Shown: in pieces, positions 32,356 to 42,122 of the stretch | Position numbering within the stretch: position 1 is the first letter of the stretch | Layout: each line of letters begins with the position of its first letter | DNA from: JASBZA01 sp964345295 | GTDB taxonomy: Bacteria > Bacillota > Clostridia > Saccharofermentanales > Fastidiosipilaceae | NCBI GenBank assembly: GCA_964345295.1 | Contig: CAYFQG010000010.1 | Location: forward strand, 1 to 44,558 | Reading direction: 5' to 3' | Length of the DNA stretch: 44,558 nt | Program-made: the position numbers and the translations under genes | The notes under the pieces: model-generated | The model's database searches: none | Told to the model about the DNA's origin: nothing | The model's input: the letters and a program-made list of their open reading frames with translations, nothing else

Positions 32356-33147
32356 CTAACCTCCGAAATTTTCCATAATGCTACTGATATTTTCATCCTT
32401 GGCTGCTTCGATTAAGAAGTCCAAGTAAGGTTTCTTCCGGGCCAAAGTAAACAAATGGCTGTAATCCATTCTACCTGTTCCGGCCGGCAGGTCCCGTTTC
32501 TTTCCGTCTTCGATAACATAGTCTTTGACATGGACTGCCGCCAAGCGATTCCCCAAGTGCTCTAAGAAATCTTCCCACATAGCGGGTGCACCGGCTTCGT
32601 CTGTTGGATCCAAGAGATTAACCGGATCATAGATAACCTGGAGGTTGCGTCCGGGATAAGCTTCCAAAAGCTTTTCCATCTTCTCTCTGTTATAGATGGT
32701 GTGGCCGTAAACCGGTTCGATAGCAACTCCAATACCCAGCTTTTCCGCCTGGTCCAAAATCACGCCCAAGTTTTCTTTAACCGCCTGAAAAACTTCCTCA
32801 TACTGCGGATCGTCCGGCATGATTTTGCCGGTCTCCGTTCCCACTACCTTAAAATCGGCATAGTGAGCCAGGAGCAGGTGGTCTTTATAACGGTTCAAAG
32901 TCTCTTCTCTACTAGGTCCCCTGTCACTTAAATCAAAGTAAGAACCCAAAACAGCCACGTCTAAAGCGTGGCTATCTAAGGCCTGTCTTAAATAGCGCCC
33001 GTAACCGGGGCTAAGCATCTCTCTTGTGAAATTCAGAGACTTAGTAGGAGCAAGTTGAATGCTGTGAAAACCCTGGGTCTGAACTTTGGCCAAAGCCGCT
33101 TCAAAACTCGGAGCATCCACATCATGTAGTCTTCTTCCTAAGTGCAT
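32356..33147 (-). CDS. TIM-barrel sugar isomerase/epimerase-like protein
   Basis: 263-residue xylose isomerase-like TIM barrel (AP endonuclease 2 fold). Candidate metal ligands follow the family order: Glu in VAIEPVYGH, Asp in VIYDPVNLLDP, His in AAVHVKDYV, and an acidic residue near the C-terminus. Such proteins isomerise or epimerise sugars at a keto centre. Set between GH28 and uxaC, it may act on a uronate or keto-uronate, for example interconverting tagaturonate and fructuronate, but that is inference; known UxaE tagaturonate epimerases belong to another family. I start at ATG 33147 (GGAGG ten bases upstream). Confidence 0.8.
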   Translation of the reverse strand: MHLGRRLHDVDAPSFEAALAKVQTQGFHSIQLAPTKSLNFTREMLSPGYGRYLRQALDSHALDVAVLGSYFDLSDRGPSREETLNRYKDHLLLAHYADFKVVGTETGKIMPDDPQYEEVFQAVKENLGVILDQAEKLGIGVAIEPVYGHTIYNREKMEKLLEAYPGRNLQVIYDPVNLLDPTDEAGAPAMWEDFLEHLGNRLAAVHVKDYVIEDGKKRDLPAGTGRMDYSHLFTLARKKPYLDFLIEAAKDENISSIMENFGG

Positions 33148-33164
33148 GAAAAACTTACCTCCTT

Positions 33165-34760
33165 TTATTCTTCTTGAGCGGTCTCTTTTATCTCCCAAAT
33201 CAAACCTGCCGTGTCTTCTTCTCCTATATTCTCCAGATGCTCACCGTCTGTCTCATAGGCCCCTATGGTCACGTTGCGACAGGTCAGCGATTGGACATTC
33301 TTGAGGAATAAAACCTGTGAGGAATCCCACTCGTCCCCATCCATCATGGCAGGCTGGTTTCCTTCGCGCTTATCGGGCGCTACCATATCGATGCGGACAT
33401 TTTCCATGACAATCTCTTCAATGAGGCGTTCCGGCAAGCCGTAAGCGAATATGCCGGCCAAAGTCGCATCCTTGACGTCTATGTTTTTAAAGGAAAACCT
33501 TCTTAAAGTCGGCAAGTCGATCGGACTGGCTCCGATATCTTCTTTGTTCTGGACATAGTCCGAATGGCCGTCCGGATCACAGAAGTAAAACATATTTAAG
33601 ACGAAGGGGGCCATGACCCGGTTCATCTGAATGTTATCAAAGGAAATCTTATCCACAACGGACAATTCTCCCCTGCCTCTTCTGGTCTTAATCCTAAGTC
33701 CTCGGTCGGTATCCTGGAAGATACACTGAGAAACCTTTACGTCCCGGACACCTCCGGCAATCTCACTGCCTAAGGTCACACCGCCGTGGCCGTGCTCCAT
33801 GAAACAATTGCGAATACGGATTTTTTCCGAAGGGATACCCAACTGTTGGGCCATGTAGATTTTGCCGGACTTAATCGCAATGCAGTCATCCCCCAAAGAG
33901 AAGTGGCAACCGACGATTTCTACGTCGCGGCAAGACTCGGGATTAATGCCGTCGGTATTTGGCGAATCCCAGGGATTCTCGATAGAAGTATTAATGAACA
34001 TAAGCTTTCTGGATTCCATAGGATGGATGGTCCAGGAAGGCGAGTTCTTGATCTTAATACCGACAACGGCAACATCCTTCACCCGACGCATGAAGATGGT
34101 CCTAGGCCGCCAGGCACCGTCTTTTTCTTTGGGCTTGGACCAGAATCCGGACTTAGAGGCATTAGCTTCTATAACACCTTCACCGTAAATGTTGACGTCT
34201 TCTACATCCAATAAGGTGAAAAGACCGGCATAACAGTCCAAAGGATTACCTTCCCAACTCCCCAGATAATACTCTCCGCCTTGATAATCGCGGGTCAGGC
34301 CGGGCAATATGGCACGCTCTCTGGTACTCTCGATGGCCTGAAGTCGGGCACCTTTTTGGATTTCTAAGTTGGTATGACTCTTAAAGAAAAGCGAATGGAA
34401 AATGTAATCACCGGGCGGAATCACCACGCGGCCCTTCCTGGGGCAAGCATAAAGAGCGGCCTGGATGGCCTGGGTATCATTGGCCTTGCCGTCACCTTTG
34501 GCCCCGAAATCCTTAACATTAAGCGTATAGGACTCGCGCTTGGTCGTGACATAGGTTAATTCCTGCCAATCCCGGCCCTTCAGCACCAATTGATAAGAGG
34601 TGTCCGGCAAGAGGTCGTAGAGCGTTACCACATTGGTGTCCGCAGTCCTGACTTCTTCGCCGTTGAGGAAGATGGTGTAAGGCTCCGAGGTTCGGTAAGC
34701 TAAATCATTCTGAATTTCAAAGCTAACAGAGCGACTGGTCTTGTGTAAAATCTCTAACAT
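33165..34760 (-). CDS. GH28 polygalacturonase, cytoplasmic exo type
   Basis: 531-residue GH28 enzyme: an N-terminal fibronectin-like domain of about 80 residues, then VKDFGAKGDGKANDTQAIQAAL and a right-handed beta helix. The four GH28 catalytic segments are intact: NTDGINPES, GDDCIAIKSG, GHGGVTLGSE and RGLRIKTRRGRG. There is no signal peptide (N-terminus MLEILHKTSRS), so it most likely trims galacturonate from oligomers inside the cell, as in Thermotoga-type exo-polygalacturonases. An AAGAAGG site lies eight bases before ATG. Second gene of the galacturonate operon. Confidence 0.93.
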   Translation of the reverse strand: MLEILHKTSRSVSFEIQNDLAYRTSEPYTIFLNGEEVRTADTNVVTLYDLLPDTSYQLVLKGRDWQELTYVTTKRESYTLNVKDFGAKGDGKANDTQAIQAALYACPRKGRVVIPPGDYIFHSLFFKSHTNLEIQKGARLQAIESTRERAILPGLTRDYQGGEYYLGSWEGNPLDCYAGLFTLLDVEDVNIYGEGVIEANASKSGFWSKPKEKDGAWRPRTIFMRRVKDVAVVGIKIKNSPSWTIHPMESRKLMFINTSIENPWDSPNTDGINPESCRDVEIVGCHFSLGDDCIAIKSGKIYMAQQLGIPSEKIRIRNCFMEHGHGGVTLGSEIAGGVRDVKVSQCIFQDTDRGLRIKTRRGRGELSVVDKISFDNIQMNRVMAPFVLNMFYFCDPDGHSDYVQNKEDIGASPIDLPTLRRFSFKNIDVKDATLAGIFAYGLPERLIEEIVMENVRIDMVAPDKREGNQPAMMDGDEWDSSQVLFLKNVQSLTCRNVTIGAYETDGEHLENIGEEDTAGLIWEIKETAQEE

Positions 34761-34809
34761 ATGAAACGCCTTCTTCTTTAGTTTACTGTTTCCTTTAGTC
34801 TACTACTCT

Positions 34810-35907
34810 TTAGACTTGGCTTTCCGTTCTTAAGAGTTCAGAATAGGCCATCATAAAGGCTCCCATGCCCTTATGATCATCGGCCACAATGGGTTCGGAC
34901 AGGTAATATGCGACCGATCCGTCTCTTTTATCACCGGGGCCCAGGCCGGATACCTCAACCATAGAGGTCAAAGTAAAGTGGTCGCCGGACTTAACCAGGA
35001 AAGTGTCGTGGACGGTTTCCAGCATGGCTTTTCCTATGGGAAGATAGATATCGGGATTAATCATCTTGAGGCGGCAGGCTTTCAGAATGGAGTAGGCTAC
35101 CAGGAGCGAACCCGACGTTTCAATATAGTTACCGTCTAAATCAGGCAGAGCTACCAGGTCATAGAAAAGGCCGGTCTCTTCATCTCTATAGGGCATCAGG
35201 CCTTCGATGGCTTCTTGGAACAAGGGCACCAGCGCTTCACGCATTTCAAATACCATCTCCGCCATTTCTTCATAGGTATCGACAATACCGACCAGGTACC
35301 AGCCGATGGCTCTAAGCCAGAAGTTAGGCGAAAGACCGCTTTCGCTGTCGGCCCAAGGCTGGACACACTTCTCATCATAGGCGTGCATGTAAAGCTTCTT
35401 GTCTTCGACGAAGAGATGCTTTCTGACATTCATGAATTGGTCTTTAATATCACGATAGTTTTCTTTCTTGCCAAAACGGGTGTCATAGGCGGCATAGAAA
35501 GGCTGGCCCATATAAAGGCCGTCCAGCCAAACCTGATAAGGATAAATTAGCTTGTGCCAAAAATTCCCCATCTCGCAACGCGGCTGATTTTCTAACTGAT
35601 GACGCAGGGTTTCGACGACCGTCTGAAACTTCTCTTCTTCCGGAAGCCAATCCATGGCGGCCATTACCACACGGCCCGGCTGGATCGAATCGATATTGTA
35701 GTCTTCTTCCTTGTAGCCCTTGATTTGGCCGTCTTCAGAAATAAAGTCATTCAGGTAATTCAGGACAAAGTCTTTGTACTTTTCTTCACCGGTCACTTGG
35801 TAGAGATAGACGGCTCCTTGTAAAACACATCCGTCTTCGTAATTCCATTTTTCCTTGGCCGGAACAAAGTGCTCCAGCGAGTAGTCGATATAGGAGTCGT
35901 AGTTCAT
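34810..35907 (-). CDS. GH88/GH105 unsaturated uronyl hydrolase
   Basis: 365-residue alpha/alpha-barrel hydrolase of the GH105 (YteR/YesR) group, which removes unsaturated galacturonate from lyase products. WKDxx-like core: the general acid Asp lies in YQVWLDGLYMGQPFYAAY (about residues 121-138), and SPNFWLRAIGWYLVGIVDTYE plus MPYRDEETGLFYDL follow as in family members. No signal peptide is present. GAGGTGA lies just before ATG, and it is the first gene behind the 35.99-36.02 kb promoter. It fits with the PL9 lyase encoded in the preceding unit. Confidence 0.9.
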   Translation of the reverse strand: MNYDSYIDYSLEHFVPAKEKWNYEDGCVLQGAVYLYQVTGEEKYKDFVLNYLNDFISEDGQIKGYKEEDYNIDSIQPGRVVMAAMDWLPEEEKFQTVVETLRHQLENQPRCEMGNFWHKLIYPYQVWLDGLYMGQPFYAAYDTRFGKKENYRDIKDQFMNVRKHLFVEDKKLYMHAYDEKCVQPWADSESGLSPNFWLRAIGWYLVGIVDTYEEMAEMVFEMREALVPLFQEAIEGLMPYRDEETGLFYDLVALPDLDGNYIETSGSLLVAYSILKACRLKMINPDIYLPIGKAMLETVHDTFLVKSGDHFTLTSMVEVSGLGPGDKRDGSVAYYLSEPIVADDHKGMGAFMMAYSELLRTESQV

Positions 35908-35945
35908 AAGTCACCTCTTCATTTACGTAATACGTCTTTGTTTCT

Positions 35946-35959
35946 TGCATACGTTTGCA
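35946..35959 (-). promoter_or_regulatory. LacI-type operator candidate
   Basis: TGCATACGTTTGCA (plus strand) is a 14-base near-palindrome with a central CG and only one non-matching position per half, the shape of LacI/GalR-family operators. It lies about 25 bases after the expected start of transcription of the GH105-uxaA operon, where bound repressor would block elongation. Confidence 0.5.
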
Positions 35960-35991
35960 TAGATATGTATAGAAATTGAATACCTACTGGT

Positions 35992-36020
35992 ATAATCCCA
36001 AAAGCCTAATGCTTTGTCAA
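35992..36020 (-). promoter_or_regulatory. promoter of the GH105-GH28-uxaCBA operon
   Basis: Reverse complement gives TTGACA (36015-36020), 17 bases, GATTAT (35992-35997; overlapping alternative TTATAC). It abuts the terminator of the PL9 gene and the palindrome at 35946-35959 lies just downstream. Confidence 0.75.
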
Positions 36021-36044
36021 GAAAAACCGCCCGAAAGCGGTCTT
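36021..36044 (-). terminator. terminator of the PL9 transcription unit
   Basis: Short stem ACCGC / GCGGT with a six-base loop, followed on the minus strand by TTTTTC, about 20 bases after the PL9 stop. The -35 of the next promoter begins at once after the T-run. Confidence 0.65.
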
Positions 36045-36062
36045 TCCTGAAAACCTTTGCTC

Positions 36063-38243
36063 TTAGAAAGCCTCACGGGAAATGCCCCGGACTTTGAGCT
36101 CTTCTATCTGTTCTTTGAGCCAGTCCCGGGCCTCGGGATAGGCCAAGCAGGCCTCCCTAGTCCAATCCTCTAGAAGATGCTCGGTCGTAAGTGAAGGATC
36201 CTTTTGTCTTAGCGCATCCTCCCCTAAGTGGTCCGGCAAGAGGTCCGGCTCGGCTCCTCCACCTGCGATATTGCCTCTTAACTCGGCCCCATAAGCCGTC
36301 TCGCCCTGGCCGTAAATAGCGTAATCCGCACCGTAGTTATCGACAGACACACAATCTTCCACCAGGACCGATGGATTCGAGTTAGATGTAATGCCGTCCG
36401 CATCGTTGGCAAAAGAGAAGGACCGGCTTAGTTTATGCGGAATCGACAGACCCTCGCCGCCCAATTTAAAACCGTTACCGTCGGCCCAGAGTTTCCCGCT
36501 AAAGTCATGACCGTTATAGGCGGTCAGGCAATAGCGGATTTCCACCGCCCCGGGTATGCCGACACAAAGTTTGGAAAATAGATCCCAGCCGTCGTCAATG
36601 TTGTTATAGGAAAGACAGGCCTCAAAGAGGTTCGCTTCGCCGCACGCAATTTTGGCGGCAAAGCCGTCGGCGTTGTTCTGGCCCGGATCCTTATTATCGC
36701 AAGACAAGCAAAAACGCACCCGGTTATGGGCCGGCCAAAGGTCTCTTTCCAGTGTTTCTTTGGCACTGATTTGAAGGCCCGTGTTGCCGTTGGACCTAAC
36801 TTCCGTAAATTGTACAAGGTTATGTGACCCGCCTATCTGAAGGCCGGCCAAGTCCGGTCCCGAATGTTCTATAACCAGGTTTTCTAATGACCAGTAGGAG
36901 GCATCCAAGATAAAGGGGCCGCCCCGGCCGGAAAAGTCCAGGACCGCCTTACCATCCGGGCAAGACAGATGAATCCGCGCATGAGGCTCACCGTCCAAAC
37001 CGTAAGGGACTTCTATTGCCTTATCCAAAGCGTACGTAGCGTCCTTAAGCAGAATATGCGCACCGGGATAGGCCCTATAAATAGCCGTTTGCAAGTCTAA
37101 GGGCGCCTCCTCGGTCCCTAAACCGTCGGGCCGGCCTTGGGGATAGGGTGCCACAAAGATTCGGTCATCGGCAAAAGGCAGAGGCTCTAAGACTTCGATT
37201 TCAAAGTCAAAAACTGTTTTTTCAGGCCCCCTGACTTTCAAACTATAAGCCCCCTTGTCAAGCTTAATATGGCCCAAGTCTTCCGGGCCGGCATAAAAGA
37301 TTTCCCTTGCTTTAAGTTCCAAGGTCTTCTCTGCCAAGCCTAGGCCGGACAGGTCTTCTAAAACCAGGTCAAAGTGCCCATCCTTATTACTTAGAAGGGG
37401 TAAGGTCCACTCAGAACCTTCCACATAAGTCTTTCGTAAGAGGCGAAGGTCGGGCCTAGGTCCGGGCAACTCATAGGGGCCTTCTTCAATGCGTTTGGCC
37501 AGGTGGTCCGGTGTCGGACCCTCTTTTTTCAAGTCCGCCTTTAGAACGGTAATCTTGCAGGCCCTGGCCGTGGCAAAACCTAAATAGAAATACTCCTGAT
37601 CCAAGCGCGATAGAAGGTCCATATCGGGGAAATGCGATTGGAGCCAGGTCTCTTCTTCATTCTTATATAAGAGGTGGACACCGTCGGGATTTTTCACCAA
37701 GGCCAAATCAAAGATTTGCCCGGGCCGAACTTTGGCCGGCCGGGACGAAAAACTGCTTTCGTAGAATCTTCCTCGCTCATTGCGGTTCAAACGGACGTCA
37801 TCGGGTCCCAGATCCCAAACATAACGGTAACCGACTGTGTCTTTAACCCTCCGCCCGGTCCGGTCGCGGAAGGAAGTCACCAGAAGGCCGGCAGAGTTAC
37901 TCATAAAGGCTCGGTCCGACACCTTATCTTCTCCCAAGGCATCTCTTAGGATTAAGCCGAAACCATCTTGGCCGTCCGGCTCCTCACTAATAAAGTCCAA
38001 GCGAACTTTGGCCTCCAAGGAGAAGTAAGCCGTGTTCTTGGGTATGCGTTGGTAATAGTAAGAAATACCGTCAAATAAGGGAGTAAACTTGCCGCCTTTT
38101 TGCCGAATCTCTCCCGACGGCTCGATAAGCCCGGCCTGGAGGACCAGACCTTCGGGGCTTTCCTCATAAAAATTGGTCTTTTCATCCGTAGATAGGCCGA
38201 AGTAGCTAAAATTCCAAGGTCCCGGTGAGAGGTAAGGCTGCAT
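36063..38243 (-). CDS. PL9-type pectate lyase with N-terminal sandwich domain
   Basis: 726-residue protein. The first about 230 residues look like a concanavalin-like beta-sandwich (FDGISYYYQRIPKNTAYFSLEAKVRL), then a linker/beta domain (about 265-365), and then a PL9 beta helix. PL9 signatures are NNADGFAAKIACGEAN with the candidate catalytic Lys, NNIDDGWDLF (Ca2+-binding Asp), and GNGFKLGGEG. PL9 lyases cleave polygalacturonate by beta-elimination; the products suit GH105. No signal peptide: the N-terminus MQPYLSPGPWNF is polar. GGAG lies six bases before ATG. It closes the upstream unit and is 19 bases from the AEC transporter gene. Confidence 0.85.
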   Translation of the reverse strand: MQPYLSPGPWNFSYFGLSTDEKTNFYEESPEGLVLQAGLIEPSGEIRQKGGKFTPLFDGISYYYQRIPKNTAYFSLEAKVRLDFISEEPDGQDGFGLILRDALGEDKVSDRAFMSNSAGLLVTSFRDRTGRRVKDTVGYRYVWDLGPDDVRLNRNERGRFYESSFSSRPAKVRPGQIFDLALVKNPDGVHLLYKNEEETWLQSHFPDMDLLSRLDQEYFYLGFATARACKITVLKADLKKEGPTPDHLAKRIEEGPYELPGPRPDLRLLRKTYVEGSEWTLPLLSNKDGHFDLVLEDLSGLGLAEKTLELKAREIFYAGPEDLGHIKLDKGAYSLKVRGPEKTVFDFEIEVLEPLPFADDRIFVAPYPQGRPDGLGTEEAPLDLQTAIYRAYPGAHILLKDATYALDKAIEVPYGLDGEPHARIHLSCPDGKAVLDFSGRGGPFILDASYWSLENLVIEHSGPDLAGLQIGGSHNLVQFTEVRSNGNTGLQISAKETLERDLWPAHNRVRFCLSCDNKDPGQNNADGFAAKIACGEANLFEACLSYNNIDDGWDLFSKLCVGIPGAVEIRYCLTAYNGHDFSGKLWADGNGFKLGGEGLSIPHKLSRSFSFANDADGITSNSNPSVLVEDCVSVDNYGADYAIYGQGETAYGAELRGNIAGGGAEPDLLPDHLGEDALRQKDPSLTTEHLLEDWTREACLAYPEARDWLKEQIEELKVRGISREAF

Positions 38244-38262
38244 GTCGTACTCCTTCTATTCA

Positions 38263-39201
38263 TTAAATCAGACTAAATGTCTTAAGGATAAAGATAAAGA
38301 AAAACAGGGTCAAGGAGCATAGGGCTGAGTTATAGGCCAAAAGCTGGCCGGCTAATTCATCGTCCGCTCCCATTTCCTGGGCCATGGCGTAAGAAGCGAC
38401 AGCCACCGGACTGGCGCTAAGCGATAAATAAGCCACTAAGACTTCTCCTCTAAAGCCCAGCAGAATTGCCCCTCCTAAGAAGAGTAAGGGGGTCAGGATT
38501 AGGCGGTTAAAGACACCCATAAAGAGTTGCTTCTTGTAACGAGCCGACGCACGGAAATCAAAGCGCAGACCCAAAATAACCAGGGCCAGAGGCGAGGCGA
38601 TGGCGGCCATGCCGCTAACGGGACGCATCAAGAAATCCGGTAAGGGGCCTATGGTGAATTTCACCAGGAGGGCAAATAATGAGGACATAATCATGGGATT
38701 GGTGAGTATACCTTTAAGTATGTTCAAGGGGTTGGCCTTCTTTTCGCCGTAGACCTGCAGGGCGATAACGGCATAAACATTAAAGAGAGGCACAATCACG
38801 GCAATAAGGACTTCCGTAACACCGCTGGTGACACCGCCCAAAATCATCTGACTTAAGGGTAAACCGAAAAGGACAAAGTTACTGCGGATAGCGTTCTGAA
38901 TCAATACGCTACGCTTACGCCGGTCCGGTTCCCAGAAATGATAGAAAAGCCAGAAGACCAAGAAGAGTAGGGATACCATACCGGCCGCATAAGCCAAGAT
39001 CGGACCCATGTTGACCCCGGACATATCGGCTCCCATGATATTTTTGAAAATAGACATGGGGATAAAAATCTTAAAAATCAGGGTATTGACCTGACCCAGG
39101 GCCTTGGGGTCGGCCATCTTGGTCTTTTTAATAAAGACACCCACCAACATATAGACCAAAAGAGGAAATACCGTTTGAAAAGCGAACAATAAATCTTGCA
39201 C
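38263..39201 (-). CDS. AEC family transporter
   Basis: 312-residue membrane protein of the auxin efflux carrier (AEC/MleP-like) family with about ten hydrophobic segments in two halves. The KKTKMADPKALGQVNTLIFKIFIPMSIFKNI stretch and the LSASPVAVASYAMAQEMGADDELAGQ segment near the end are family-typical. Bacterial members carry organic acids such as malate. In this locus it might move uronate-derived acids, but the direction and substrate are unknown. Start is GTG 39201 with AGGAG six bases upstream. Confidence 0.85.
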   Translation of the reverse strand: MQDLLFAFQTVFPLLVYMLVGVFIKKTKMADPKALGQVNTLIFKIFIPMSIFKNIMGADMSGVNMGPILAYAAGMVSLLFLVFWLFYHFWEPDRRKRSVLIQNAIRSNFVLFGLPLSQMILGGVTSGVTEVLIAVIVPLFNVYAVIALQVYGEKKANPLNILKGILTNPMIMSSLFALLVKFTIGPLPDFLMRPVSGMAAIASPLALVILGLRFDFRASARYKKQLFMGVFNRLILTPLLFLGGAILLGFRGEVLVAYLSLSASPVAVASYAMAQEMGADDELAGQLLAYNSALCSLTLFFFIFILKTFSLI

Positions 39202-39247
39202 CGGAGACTCCTAACTACTTAAAACTTAGAATTTCAATACTACAAAA

Positions 39248-40648
39248 CTAGGACTCTAAAGGCCAGTAAAAGTAGCCTTTAAAGACGTCATAAAAGCGTT
39301 CTACCTGGTTCTCCAGATGGCAACTGACCGCATCGTCCAAGAAACGGATTTCCGCATGAAGAAAGCCCAGCTCCTCATCCAAGACCTGGACCAGGATGTA
39401 AATACGGTCGGGACCGGTTTGTTCCCAGCTCACAAAGGCCCTATGGTCTTTGCCGGCCAAGCTGACTTCGTTTTGAATACCGCGTTTCAAAATGTAAGAC
39501 AACTCTTCTTTGCCATGATAGGCCAAACTTAAAGTGTCCTCTTTTACTGCAATGTCCAAAAGTCCCCTCTCATCTGCCAGGTCCGTTTTGTAGCTTCCTC
39601 GGCGTTCTATTGTTTTGGACCACTCGGCATCTCCCTGAGCCTTCATCAACTGTAAAGAATCCTCCCAGGCCAAATCATGGATATCGGAGGCCGGGCCCGA
39701 ATCTAAGTAGGCCCTAAGGTCCTCCGCCTCGATTTTGTCCAAAATACAGCTTTGGAAAGTATCGAAAATCAGCTGTCCCTGGCCCTTATACTTCTGGAAA
39801 TTAGCATTTAAAACCAGAAGCAGATCCAAATCCTCCACATAAATACCGAACTGGCCGCCCATACCGTTCGTCCACCAACCTCGGTCGTGGCGCCACAGCT
39901 GATAACCGTAGCCATGACTCTCGGCCGGGAAGCCCAAGTGCATCTGTGTATCGACATGTTTTTTTACCGCTTCTTTCACCAAGTTCGGAGGAAAAATGGT
40001 CCGGCCTTTATAGGTACCGTCTTGGGCCAAAATCGCATTAAAAAGATACATATCTTCCAAGGTCGCCATAAGGCCCGATCCGCCCATGGAATGCCCCTCC
40101 GGGTCTTCGATAATATAGGACTCGTCGCTAAAACCGGCCTCTCTTAGGCCACGGTCCCTTAGAAAGTCCAGAAGCTTTTGGCCGGTCATTTTTTCTACCA
40201 GATTGCATAGGGTATGAGAAGAAGACGTATCGTAGCAAAAATGGCTGCCCGGCATATGGTCTCCCTTAATTTTAAAGAAGGAATCCACCCAGGGGTCTTG
40301 ATCATTAATCTTATAGGTCGTCTGCCGATGGCTGGTCTCCATCAAGAGCATGTCACGAATGGTAAGTTGTGAGGTAAAAAAATCCGTCTCATCGGCCAGG
40401 TCCGGATAATAGTCTATGATCTTATCGTCCAAAGTGATTTTACCGTCTTCTACCAGGCACATCAGGGCCATGGCGGTATAGGTCTTGGTGACGGAGAATT
40501 GACGGTGGAGGTCAGAAGGGTCCAACTCTCTGGCGTGCGCCTTAAAAAAGGCCTCTTCTCCTTTTCCCAAGGCTATGGCATGGACATTTAAGTCTTGTCG
40601 ATTTATTTCTCCTATAAAATCATCCCAAACTTGTCTAAGCTTCTGCAT
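39248..40648 (-). CDS. serine hydrolase, class C beta-lactamase family
   Basis: 466-residue PBP4*/AmpC-like hydrolase (PF00144). The nucleophile motif is SVTK (HRQFSVTKTYTAMALM, about residue 51), the Tyr motif lies in FCYDTSSSHTLCN, and the third motif region is WWTNGMGGQFGIYV. A C-terminal beta domain (about 340-466) follows. No signal peptide, so cytoplasmic esterase activity, for example removing acetyl groups from pectin fragments, is more likely than cell-wall work; that is inference from context. AAAGGGA precedes the ATG. Confidence 0.85.
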   Translation of the reverse strand: MQKLRQVWDDFIGEINRQDLNVHAIALGKGEEAFFKAHARELDPSDLHRQFSVTKTYTAMALMCLVEDGKITLDDKIIDYYPDLADETDFFTSQLTIRDMLLMETSHRQTTYKINDQDPWVDSFFKIKGDHMPGSHFCYDTSSSHTLCNLVEKMTGQKLLDFLRDRGLREAGFSDESYIIEDPEGHSMGGSGLMATLEDMYLFNAILAQDGTYKGRTIFPPNLVKEAVKKHVDTQMHLGFPAESHGYGYQLWRHDRGWWTNGMGGQFGIYVEDLDLLLVLNANFQKYKGQGQLIFDTFQSCILDKIEAEDLRAYLDSGPASDIHDLAWEDSLQLMKAQGDAEWSKTIERRGSYKTDLADERGLLDIAVKEDTLSLAYHGKEELSYILKRGIQNEVSLAGKDHRAFVSWEQTGPDRIYILVQVLDEELGFLHAEIRFLDDAVSCHLENQVERFYDVFKGYFYWPLES

Positions 40649-40690
40649 AAAAAGTCCCTTTCTAATTAAGACCTTGACCGGCCTGGATAC

Positions 40691-42122
40691 TTACATTTTA
40701 GCAAAAAGTCCCTTCCGGGCCATGAGTTCGTCGTAAGTCCCTTCTTCGACGATTCTCCCTTGGTCCAGTACACAAATTTTATCGGCCTTACGGATGGTTG
40801 AAATCCTGTGGGCCACAATAAAGGAAGTTCGCCCCTGAATCAGGTGATCAAGCGATTCCAAGACTTGTTTTTCCGAAATACTGTCCAAAGCCGACGTGGC
40901 TTCATCAAAAATAATCAAACGCGGATTCCTAATCAGGGCCCGGGCAATAGCGATACGCTGCCTTTGGCCGCCCGAAAGATTGGAACCGCCCTCGTGAATA
41001 TAGTGTCCAAGCCGTCTTCTAAAGAAGCCACAAAATGCTCTAAAGAAGATGCCTTAATGACCCGGTCCAAGGCTTCATCGGTCACGTGCGGATTGCCGTA
41101 AGTGATATTTTCACGGAGCGTGGCGGAAAACAAGATAGGATCTTGCGGCACCACGGAAATCTGTTTTCTAAAGGAGCGGAAGTCCAGCGCTTCGCTGTCA
41201 ATTCCGTCAATCCATAAATGGCCTTGGTCAGCTTTGAGAAAACCGATTAAAAGATTCATAATCGTAGACTTGCCGGACCCCGATTCTCCTACGAAGGCAA
41301 CGCTTTGGCCGGGCTTGACGTCTAAATTAAGGTCTTTAATGGTAGGATCCGATTCCCCCGCATAGGTGAAGGATAAGTCTTCGAAGCGGATTTGGCCTTG
41401 TAGGCGGTCCAGGGCTTTCTTACCTTCATACTCTTCCACGTCACCCGAACTAAACAACTCGGTCAGACTGCGGATGGATTCGAAGCCTTTGGCCATCAGG
41501 GGGACCAAAGCGATAAGGGCGGTAACCTGGTTTATCAGGGTTGTAAAGTAGGACTGGTAGAGGACCAAATTGCCTACCGGAATCCGGCCTTGGATGCTGA
41601 GATAGGCCGAAAAGCCCAGAGTCAGGAGCTGGAAACATTGGAAAATAGCCCAGGAGACGGAGCCGAAATTAGACTGGATAATATCCAGCCGGTAACCCTC
41701 TTGAGCTACGCTGTCGGCCTGTTTCTTGATTCTCTCCGTTTCCACCTTTTCCAGAGCGTGGGCCCTGGTTACCGTAATCATCTTGGACTGGAGCCTACCG
41801 GACTGCATGGAATGGTGGTAAGGAATACTCAGGAGTTGAAGTTTTTCTACAATGGCCAGACGTAATTTGGATTCGACCGACCTAAGGGCTCTGGATCAAA
41901 ATGCACATGGAGATAATTAAAAGGGATATTTAACAGGACTAGAATCAGGAGGACCAGCAAGGACCTGATAATGCCCGGCCAGGCTTGGGCCCCGTGGAGG
42001 GTCAGGTTGGTAATGATGCGGGAAATAATAATGGGCATGACCCAGGCCGCACTGTGCTTGACGATGTAAGATAAGCCCGACAGGACAATTCTTAGGTACT
42101 GACCTTTGAAAATGCCGGCCAT
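40691..42122 (-). pseudogene. ABC exporter with two frameshifts
   Basis: One ABC transporter gene (fused membrane and ATPase domains) read in three frames. 42122-41890 gives the first membrane helices. The frame then shifts (near 41885-41895) and RALRSVESKLRLAIVEKLQLLSIPYHH joins directly to the rest of the membrane domain and the ATPase domain with Walker A GESGSGKST. A second shift near 41000 precedes HEGGSNLSGGQRQRIAIARA and Walker B LIIFDEATSALDS. Each join needs a single base. All ATPase motifs are intact once both shifts are repaired. The frame is open upstream of 42122 (to about 42247, Lys/Arg-rich) without an ATG, so the start is also unclear. Either a recent pseudogene or two consensus errors; the full protein would be a type-IV ABC exporter half-transporter. 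Confidence 0.8.
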
